From JAZNUH01 sp045592225 (GTDB lineage Bacteria > Bacillota > Clostridia > UMGS1883 > UMGS1540), in the NCBI GenBank assembly GCA_045592225.1, contig JAZNUH010000102.1, positions 1 to 18,490 on the forward strand: a stretch of DNA of 18,490 bases. The letters run 5' to 3'. This document shows positions 7,707 through 13,686 of this stretch, in pieces (the first letter of the stretch is position 1; every line of letters begins with the position of its first letter). Made by a program: the position numbers and the translations under genes. The notes under the pieces were generated by a model. That model did no database searches. It was given only the letters and a program-made list of their open reading frames with translations, and was not told the origin of the DNA.

Positions 7707-8863
7707 GGGATTTTATAAGCGATAAGGTTAAGAGTATTCCTCCTTCGGGAATACGAAAGTTTTTTGATATAGTAGCCGAAATGAAGGATGCAATTTCGCT
7801 GGGAGTTGGTGAACCTGATTTTGTAACTCCCTGGCACATTCGTGATGCAGGTATTTATTCCCTTGAAAAGGGGCATACTTACTACACATCAAACTCGGGT
7901 CTTTTAGAGCTCAGAGCAGAGGTTGCAAACTATTTAAAACGCAGATTTGATTTAAGCTATGACGGTACAAGTCAGGTGCTTATAACAGTTGGTGGAAGCG
8001 AGGCTATTGACCTTGCTGTGCGTGCGGTTACAGACCCGGGTGATGAGGTTTTAATCCCTGAGCCCAGCTTTGTTTGCTACACACCGTGTGTAGCTCTTGC
8101 AGGCGGTGTGCCTGTACCCATTGTTACAAAGGCAGAGGATGAGTTCCGCCTTACTGCAGAAGCGCTTCGCCAAAAGATTACGCCAAAAACAAAAATGCTT
8201 GTACTGCCATTCCCCAATAACCCCACAGGTGCGGTAATGGAAAAGGCAGACCTTGAGGCGATTGCCGAGGTTATAATTGAAAATGACTTGTTGGTACTCA
8301 GCGATGAAATATATGCAGAGCTTACCTACAGCGGCAAGCATATATCCATATGCTCGTTGCCAGGTATGGCAGAGCGCACAATACTTGTAAGCGGTTTTTC
8401 GAAGGCTTATGCAATGACAGGCTGGCGCTTGGGTTATGCCTGTGGACCGGCAGATATTATTGCGGCTATGACAAAGGTGCATCAGTATGCTATAATGAGT
8501 GCTCCCACAACAGCGCAGTATGCAGCTATTGAGGCACTACGTAATGGTGACGAGGACATAGAGCTTATGAAGACCGAATACAATTACCGCCGTCGCATGA
8601 TACTCGACGGATTTCGCAGTATGGGTCTTGACTGTTTTGAGCCTCTGGGTGCATTCTACGTATTCCCTTCAATACAGAGAACAGGGCTTTCAAGCTTTGA
8701 GTTTGCTGAAAAGCTACTGGAGGAACAAAAGGTTGCGGTTGTACCCGGCACGGCATTCGGGGACAGCGGCGAAGGGTTTATACGTTGTTCATACGCATAC
8801 TCCACAGACAATATCAACGAGGCACTAAACAGAATAGAAAAGTTTGTTAAAAAATATTTATAG
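7703..8863 (+). CDS. PLP-dependent class I/II aminotransferase
   Basis: A 386-residue fold-type I aminotransferase of the aspartate aminotransferase (AspC/PatA) superfamily. Visible are LGVGEPDF (33-40), PNNPTG (171-176) with the substrate- and PLP-contacting Asn, Asp201 and Tyr204 in SDEIYAEL, the PLP-binding Lys234 in SGFSKAYAMTGWRLG, and Arg361 in FIRCSYA, which would bind the substrate carboxylate. The family transfers amino groups between amino acids and 2-oxo acids; aspartate, aromatic or other specificity cannot be assigned from sequence alone. The start overlaps the Lrp stop by 4 bases and has GAAAGAGGAG upstream. The TAG stop lies within the -35 box of the next promoter. A promoter-like sequence also occurs inside the gene at 8468-8496. 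Confidence 0.94.
   Translation: MRDFISDKVKSIPPSGIRKFFDIVAEMKDAISLGVGEPDFVTPWHIRDAGIYSLEKGHTYYTSNSGLLELRAEVANYLKRRFDLSYDGTSQVLITVGGSEAIDLAVRAVTDPGDEVLIPEPSFVCYTPCVALAGGVPVPIVTKAEDEFRLTAEALRQKITPKTKMLVLPFPNNPTGAVMEKADLEAIAEVIIENDLLVLSDEIYAELTYSGKHISICSLPGMAERTILVSGFSKAYAMTGWRLGYACGPADIIAAMTKVHQYAIMSAPTTAQYAAIEALRNGDEDIELMKTEYNYRRRMILDGFRSMGLDCFEPLGAFYVFPSIQRTGLSSFEFAEKLLEEQKVAVVPGTAFGDSGEGFIRCSYAYSTDNINEALNRIEKFVKKYL
8468..8496 (+). promoter_or_regulatory. Promoter-like sequence inside the aminotransferase gene
   Basis: ATGACA (8468-8473, five of six bases of TTGACA) is spaced 17 bases from TATAAT (8491-8496), and the -10 is preceded by TG at 8488-8489, forming an extended -10. It would start transcription about 420 bases before rsfS. 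By sequence it is as good as the intergenic promoter, but it lies in codons for a normal protein stretch (MTKVHQYAIM), so chance is a real alternative. Confidence 0.3.
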
Positions 8864-8889
8864 ACAAACCCGAATAAAAGGTATATAAT
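8861..8889 (+). promoter_or_regulatory. Sigma-A promoter of the rsfS-leuS operon
   Basis: TAGACA (8861-8866, five of six) and a perfect TATAAT (8884-8889) are separated by exactly 17 bases. The first three bases of the -35 box are the TAG stop codon of the aminotransferase gene. The predicted start near 8896 leaves a leader of only about 27 bases, with no room for a T-box or other riboswitch. Every following gap to the end of the window is 20 bases or less. Confidence 0.75.
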
Positions 8890-8922
8890 AGTAATATTGA
8901 GATGATGCAGGAAGGTGAGTAA

Positions 8923-9276
8923 ATGAATTCAAGAGAAAAGGCGCTTCATATTGCAGAAATTCTTTCGTCTAAAAAGGCAAAGGAACTGGCGGTTATAGGA
9001 ATTGAAAACCTGACACTTATTGCCGATTACTTTGTAATTTGCACAGGTACTTCAACCACGCAGGTAAAGGCACTTGCAGGTATTGTTGAAGAGAAGATGA
9101 GTGAAGCAGGAGATCCGCCGCTTCGTGTTGAAGGCTTTAAAACAGCAGGCTGGATACTGTGTGACTTCGGTAACGTTGTAGTTCACATATTTACAGACGA
9201 AATGCGTGAGTTTTACGGTCTTGAAAGACTGTGGAGTGACGGCGAAAAAATAGAATTAGATTTTGATGAGGATTGA
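8923..9276 (+). CDS. rsfS: Ribosomal silencing factor RsfS
   Basis: A 117-residue protein of the RsfS/YbeB/Iojap family, with the typical core ADYFVICTGTSTTQVKALA (residues 27-45), GWILCDFGNVVVHIF (about 76-90) and the conserved REFYGLERLW near the C-terminus. RsfS binds ribosomal protein L14 (uL14) on the large subunit and blocks joining of the subunits when nutrients are scarce. The ribosome site AGGAAGG lies just before the ATG. In many Firmicutes rsfS follows nadD and the HD phosphatase yqeK; here it stands directly downstream of its own promoter and 10 bases before leuS. Confidence 0.95.
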   Translation: MNSREKALHIAEILSSKKAKELAVIGIENLTLIADYFVICTGTSTTQVKALAGIVEEKMSEAGDPPLRVEGFKTAGWILCDFGNVVVHIFTDEMREFYGLERLWSDGEKIELDFDED

Positions 9277-9286
9277 GGGGATAAAA

Positions 9287-11695
9287 ATGGAATATAAATT
9301 TACGGAAATAGAGAAAAAATGGCAAAATTACTGGGAAGAAAATAATACATTCAAGGTAGGAGAGGACAGAAGCAAGCCTAAATTCTATGCACTTGTTGAA
9401 TTTCCTTATCCTTCGGCACACGGACTTCATGTAGGACATCCGAGAAGCTACACAGCTTTGGATATTCTTGCCCGTAAACGCCGTATGGACGGTTACAATG
9501 TTCTTTATCCCATGGGTTGGGATGCTTTTGGTCTGCCTACAGAAAACTTTGCTATTAAAAACAACATTCATCCCAAGATTGTAACAGAAAACAATGTTGC
9601 AAACTTCAAAAGACAGCTTAAAAGCATAGGCTTTTCCTTTGACTGGGAAAGAGAAGTAAACACGACAGACCCCGCTTATTTCAAGTGGACACAGTGGATA
9701 TTCCTTCAGCTTTTCAAAAAAGGCCTTGCATACAAGCAGGAAATGCCCATTAACTGGTGTACCTCCTGTAAGGTAGGTCTTGCAAACGAAGAGGTAGTAA
9801 ACGGCGTTTGTGAAAGATGCGGCGGAGAAGTTGTACAGAAGAGAAAGAGCCAGTGGATGCTCAGAATTACCGAGTATGCACAGCGTCTTATAGATGACCT
9901 TGACGACCTTGACTATATTGAAAAAGTAAAGGTTCAGCAGAAAAACTGGATTGGACGTTCCGAGGGTGCAGAGGTTGATTTTGCAATCGCAGGTACAGAC
10001 AAAAAGATAAGAGTTTATACAACTCGTCCCGACACACTCTACGGTGCAACATACATGGTGCTTTCACCTGAACACCCCATAATTGACGAGTTTAAGGAAA
10101 AAATTGCAAACTTTGCAGATGTAGTTGAATACCGTGCTGCAGCTGCAAGAAAATCCGAGTTTGAAAGAACAGAGCTTGCAAAGGATAAAACAGGTGTTGT
10201 TTTAGACGGCATTTGTGCAGTAAATCCTGTAAACGGAAAGGAAATTCCTATCTGGATTTCTGACTATGTACTTATGACATACGGCACGGGTGCTATTATG
10301 GCAGTTCCCGCGCATGATACACGTGACTGGGAGTTTGCTAAAAAATTCGGCCTGCCCATAATCGAAGTTGTTGCAGGCGGACGTAATGTAAATGAAGAAG
10401 CATACACAGATGTTGAAGATGGTATAATGGTAAACTCCGGAATACTCGACGGACTTTGTGTAGCAGATGCTAAAAAGAAAATTACAGAATTCTTAACAGA
10501 AAAGGGAATAGGCGAAAAGAAGGTAAACTACAAGCTGCGTGACTGGGTATTCTCAAGACAGAGATACTGGGGAGAACCCATTCCTCTGGTTTGGTGTGAC
10601 AAGTGCGGCTGGGTACCCGTACCCGAAGATCAGCTGCCCCTGTGCCTGCCCGAAATAGCAGACTTTGCTCCCGGTGAAGAGGGTGAATCACCTCTTTGCA
10701 AGGCAGAAGAATGGATTAACACAACCTGTCCTCATTGCGGTGGCCCTGCAAAGAGAGAAACAGATACAATGCCCCAGTGGGCAGGTTCATCCTGGTACTT
10801 CCTGCGCTACATCGACCCCAAAAATAACGATGCATTAGCTTCCAAGGAAGCTCTTGATTACTGGATGCCTGTTGACTGGTATAACGGCGGTATGGAGCAC
10901 ACAACTCTTCATCTGCTCTATTCAAGATTCTGGCATAAGTTCCTTTATGATATCGGTGTTGTTAATACTCCCGAGCCTTATGCAAGAAGAACATCTCACG
11001 GCATGATTCTGGGTGAGAACAACGAAAAAATGTCCAAGTCCAGAGGTAACGTTGTTAACCCCGATGACGTTGTAAATCAGTTCGGTGCAGACACATTCAG
11101 AGCATACGAAATGTTCATTGGTGCATTTTCACAGGCAACACCCTGGTCGGAAAACGGCGTTAAGGGTTGTCATAAATTTATTGAACGTGTGTGGAATCTG
11201 CAGGATATGCTGACAGAGGGTGATGAATACTCTGCAGAGCTTGCATCAGCTATGCACAAAACCATTAAAAAGGTAACAGACGACACCGAAAAGATGAAGT
11301 TCAACACAGCTATTGCTGCTATGATGAGCCTTGTAAATGATATTTACAAAGTAGGAAAAATAAACCACGCAGAACTTAAAACACTGCTTTGTCTGCTTAC
11401 TCCCACAGCGCCTCATATGACAGAGGAAATGTGGCAGATTTGTGGCTTTGATGGATATCTCCACGACCAGGCATGGCCCTCATACGATGAGGAAATGACA
11501 AAGGACGATGAAATCGAAGTGGTAATTCAGATAAACGGCAAAATCAAGTCCAAAATGTCAGTTGCTGCAGGCACAGACAGAGAAAAACTTGCAGAGCTTG
11601 GTCTTGAAGCTGCTAAATCACTTACAGAGGGCAAGCAGGTTGTAAAGGTTATCGCAGTTCCCGACAAGCTTGTTAATATTGTTTGCAAGGGGTGA
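9287..11695 (+). CDS. leuS: Leucyl-tRNA synthetase
   Basis: An 802-residue class Ia aminoacyl-tRNA synthetase, about the length of Bacillus LeuRS. It shows the HIGH motif as HVGH (48-51) after FPYPSAHGL, a zinc-ribbon-like Cys pair set (Cys158, Cys161, Cys175, Cys178), the CP1 editing domain with TRPDTLYG (246-253) and AVPAHDTRDWEF further on, a second Cys-rich insertion (WCDKCGW and CPHCGG), and KMSKS at 581-585. It charges tRNA-Leu and hydrolyses mischarged products. The ATG at 9287 is chosen because TGAGGGG (9274-9280) lies 6 bases upstream and the protein then begins with the family-typical MEYKFTEIEKKW; an upstream TTG (9263) has no ribosome site. It sits between rsfS and yicC, with a 5-base gap to yicC. 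Confidence 0.98.
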   Translation: MEYKFTEIEKKWQNYWEENNTFKVGEDRSKPKFYALVEFPYPSAHGLHVGHPRSYTALDILARKRRMDGYNVLYPMGWDAFGLPTENFAIKNNIHPKIVTENNVANFKRQLKSIGFSFDWEREVNTTDPAYFKWTQWIFLQLFKKGLAYKQEMPINWCTSCKVGLANEEVVNGVCERCGGEVVQKRKSQWMLRITEYAQRLIDDLDDLDYIEKVKVQQKNWIGRSEGAEVDFAIAGTDKKIRVYTTRPDTLYGATYMVLSPEHPIIDEFKEKIANFADVVEYRAAAARKSEFERTELAKDKTGVVLDGICAVNPVNGKEIPIWISDYVLMTYGTGAIMAVPAHDTRDWEFAKKFGLPIIEVVAGGRNVNEEAYTDVEDGIMVNSGILDGLCVADAKKKITEFLTEKGIGEKKVNYKLRDWVFSRQRYWGEPIPLVWCDKCGWVPVPEDQLPLCLPEIADFAPGEEGESPLCKAEEWINTTCPHCGGPAKRETDTMPQWAGSSWYFLRYIDPKNNDALASKEALDYWMPVDWYNGGMEHTTLHLLYSRFWHKFLYDIGVVNTPEPYARRTSHGMILGENNEKMSKSRGNVVNPDDVVNQFGADTFRAYEMFIGAFSQATPWSENGVKGCHKFIERVWNLQDMLTEGDEYSAELASAMHKTIKKVTDDTEKMKFNTAIAAMMSLVNDIYKVGKINHAELKTLLCLLTPTAPHMTEEMWQICGFDGYLHDQAWPSYDEEMTKDDEIEVVIQINGKIKSKMSVAAGTDREKLAELGLEAAKSLTEGKQVVKVIAVPDKLVNIVCKG

Positions 11696-11700
11696 GTAAA

Positions 11701-12579
11701 ATGATAAAAAGTATGACCGGCTATGGCTCGGCAGAGCTTACAGCGGTCGGTAAAAAAGTTTCGGTTGAAATTAAAAGCGTAAATCACAGATACAGTGATA
11801 TTAACATACGAGCACCCAGAACCTACGGTTATATTGAAGAGGTTATAAGAACAGCACTTTCAGAATACATGACCCGCGGTAAGGTGGATGTTTATGTGAA
11901 TATCGAGGATATCTCGGGTGAAGATACAAAAATACTTATAAACAAATCGGTGGCAAAGGGCTATTACGATGCCCTTGCCGAAATCCGCGACCAGTTTGAA
12001 ATTGAGGATAAAATAAACCTTGCAACCCTGTCAAGATTTTCTGACATATTCAAGGTTGAAAAGGCAGAGGATGACAACGAGGAAATAATAAAGGTTGTGT
12101 CCGAGGTTGCAAAGGAAGCGGGCAAGGCTTTTGCCGCAATGCGTGAGGTAGAGGGTGAACGCCTTTATGCTGACATTATGTACCACACCGATGAAATTGA
12201 AAAAATGGTACTTCGCGTTGAAGAACATGCCCCCTCTATTGTAAGCGAATACAAGGCACGTCTTGAAAGCAGAATGAAGGAAATCCTGGAAAACGTGCCT
12301 GTAGATGAAAACCGCCTTATGAACGAGGTTGCAATTTTCGCGGACAGAGTAAATGTCAACGAAGAAATTATAAGACTTAAAAGTCATATTGCCCATATGA
12401 GAAAACTCTTGTCGCTGAGTGAACCTGTTGGCAGAAAAATTGACTTCCTTATTCAGGAAATGAACAGAGAAACAAATACAATCGGTTCTAAAACCAATGA
12501 CCTTACCGTGGCAGAAATAGTAATTGACATTAAAGCCGGCATTGAAAAAATGCGCGAACAGGTACAGAATGTAGAGTAA
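11701..12579 (+). CDS. yicC: YicC/YloC family protein, probable endoribonuclease
   Basis: A 292-residue protein with the YicC N-terminal signature MIKSMTGYGSAE and the conserved C-terminal (DUF1732) block from about residue 245, including DFLIQEMNRETNTIGSK and the closing IEKMREQVQNVE. YicC of Escherichia coli and YloC of Bacillus have been linked to RNA cleavage and small-RNA turnover. The ATG at 11701 is preceded by AAGGGG (11687-11692) at an 8-base spacing and gives the family start; a longer TTG start at 11683 overlaps leuS and is unlikely. It is the first gene of the conserved Firmicute yicC-remA-gmk-rpoZ-priA-def-fmt-rsmB string. Confidence 0.93.
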   Translation: MIKSMTGYGSAELTAVGKKVSVEIKSVNHRYSDINIRAPRTYGYIEEVIRTALSEYMTRGKVDVYVNIEDISGEDTKILINKSVAKGYYDALAEIRDQFEIEDKINLATLSRFSDIFKVEKAEDDNEEIIKVVSEVAKEAGKAFAAMREVEGERLYADIMYHTDEIEKMVLRVEEHAPSIVSEYKARLESRMKEILENVPVDENRLMNEVAIFADRVNVNEEIIRLKSHIAHMRKLLSLSEPVGRKIDFLIQEMNRETNTIGSKTNDLTVAEIVIDIKAGIEKMREQVQNVE

Positions 12580-12590
12580 AAGGAGAAAGT

Positions 12591-12842
12591 ATGAAGCTTA
12601 TAAACATTGGATTTGGTAATATGGTATCATCCGACAAGGTTGTTGCAATAGTAAGCCCTGATTCGGCACCAATAAAGCGAATTGTTCAGGAAGCACGTGA
12701 AAAATGCACCCTGATAGATGCTACATACGGCAGACGTACCCGTGCGGTAATTATTACCGACAGTGACCATATTGTACTTTCTGCCATCCTTCCCGAAACC
12801 ATCGGCGGACGTATTAAAGGAGAAGAAGACGATGAAGAATAA
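12591..12842 (+). CDS. remA: RemA family regulator (DUF370)
   Basis: An 83-residue protein, close to the length of Bacillus subtilis RemA. It carries the conserved stretches INIGFGNMV, SPDSAPIKR, TYGRRTRAVI and SAILPETIGGRI, and then an acidic tail (GEEDDEE). In Bacillus, RemA is a ring-forming DNA-binding protein that activates biofilm matrix and osmoprotection genes; the Arg-rich GRRTR segment probably belongs to its DNA-binding face. In Clostridia its targets are little known. AAAGGAG lies just before the start. Its last 11 bases overlap gmk in another frame. Confidence 0.94.
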   Translation: MKLINIGFGNMVSSDKVVAIVSPDSAPIKRIVQEAREKCTLIDATYGRRTRAVIITDSDHIVLSAILPETIGGRIKGEEDDEE

Positions 12843-13446
12843 AGGACTTGTAATCGTGCTCTCCGGACCGTCAGGCTCGGGAAAAGGTACTGTATTGGCA
12901 CAACTACTCACACAAAAGAAAAATCTTCACGTTTCGGTTTCTGCAACAACAAGGACAATGCGTCCCGGTGAGCAGGAGGGTGTAAACTACTACTATATGA
13001 CCGAAGAAGAGTTTTTGAAAATGCGCGAAGAAGACGGATTTTTTGAAAGTGCATGTTTTTGCGGTAATTACTACGGCACTCCCAAGCAAAAGGTTTTTGA
13101 AAAGATAAATGAAGGTATTGACGTTATTTTGGAAATTGAAGTTCAGGGAGCTATGAAGGTTAAAAGCGAGTATCCAGAAGGAGTGTTTATTTTCATTGCA
13201 CCGCCTTCTATGGAAGAACTCAGAAGCCGCCTTGTAAACAGACAGACCGAAACCGCGGATGTGGTTGAAAAACGACTTGAAACTGCAGAATGGGAAGTGT
13301 CAATGGCAAACAGATACAACTACATTGTAATAAATGATGAGGTTGACAAAGCGGCAAACAGACTTGAAGCAATAATTGACGCAGAGAAACTGCGTATAGA
13401 ACGAAATACAGATTTATTAAAGGAGCGATTTGGTTATGATGATTAA
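12832..13446 (+). CDS. gmk: Guanylate kinase
   Basis: A 204-residue nucleoside monophosphate kinase with the P-loop GPSGSGKGT (12-20), the GMP-binding region SATTRTMRPGEQEGVNYYY and the lid-like stretch ending in EWEVSMANRYNYIVIND. It phosphorylates GMP to GDP with ATP. In Firmicutes this enzyme is a known inhibition target of (p)ppGpp, which ties it to the Rel enzyme at the left edge. The ATG at 12832 has AAAGGAG (12816-12822) 9 bases upstream and gives the normal MKNKGLVIVLSGPSG start; a longer GTG start at 12763, deep inside remA, is rejected. It overlaps remA by 11 bases and rpoZ by 11 bases. Confidence 0.97.
   Translation: MKNKGLVIVLSGPSGSGKGTVLAQLLTQKKNLHVSVSATTRTMRPGEQEGVNYYYMTEEEFLKMREEDGFFESACFCGNYYGTPKQKVFEKINEGIDVILEIEVQGAMKVKSEYPEGVFIFIAPPSMEELRSRLVNRQTETADVVEKRLETAEWEVSMANRYNYIVINDEVDKAANRLEAIIDAEKLRIERNTDLLKERFGYDD
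13419..13425 (+). promoter_or_regulatory. Ribosome binding site that decides the rpoZ start
   Basis: AAAGGAG lies inside the end of gmk. It is 4 bases from a TTG codon (13430), 10 from an ATG (13436) and 13 from a second ATG (13439), all in the rpoZ frame. The spacing favours 13436. Confidence 0.6.
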
Positions 13447-13666
13447 ACCCGGCGTGGGCGAACTTATGCAGAAGGAAAATGTTGACAGCAGATATACACT
13501 TGTATGCGCTGTTGCAAAAAGAGCAAGAGAACTGCAGAGCGAAGAAACAGAACCTATGGTAGAAACAAAGAGCGATAAGCCTGTTACTATTGCAGTTGAA
13601 GAAATTGCTGACGGACATATTGATATTCTTTCCGCAATTAACAGAGAAGCTGCGGAAGAGGAATAA
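13436..13666 (+). CDS. rpoZ: RNA polymerase omega subunit
   Basis: A 76-residue protein of omega size. It begins MMIKPGVGELMQ and contains the family hallmark VDSRYTLVCAVAKRARELQ, then KPVTIAVEEI and an acidic end (EAAEEE). Omega helps assemble RNA polymerase and stabilises the beta-prime subunit. Three starts are possible within nine bases; the choice of 13436 rests on ribosome-site spacing. It follows gmk, as in Bacillus and Escherichia. In Bacillus coaBC comes next, but here priA starts 20 bases later. Confidence 0.93.
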   Translation: MMIKPGVGELMQKENVDSRYTLVCAVAKRARELQSEETEPMVETKSDKPVTIAVEEIADGHIDILSAINREAAEEE

Positions 13667-13686
13667 TAAAAGGTGAGGAAAAACTT

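Noticed and set aside
8864..8922. T-box or other riboswitch before rsfS-leuS
   Set aside because: The transcript leader is about 27 bases, far shorter than any T-box, and no stem structure is seen.
9263..9286. Upstream TTG start for leuS
   Set aside because: It overlaps rsfS and has no ribosome site, while ATG 9287 has TGAGGGG at 6 bases and gives the family N-terminus.
10400..10428. TGGTATAAT inside leuS as an internal promoter
   Set aside because: The -10 is good, but the expected -35 position reads GCATAC, with no useful match to TTGACA.
11683..11700. Upstream TTG start for yicC
   Set aside because: It overlaps leuS, and ATG 11701 gives the conserved MIKSMTGYG start with AAGGGG upstream.
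12763..12831. Upstream GTG start for gmk
   Set aside because: It would add 23 residues not found in guanylate kinases and lies deep in remA; ATG 12832 has a good ribosome site.
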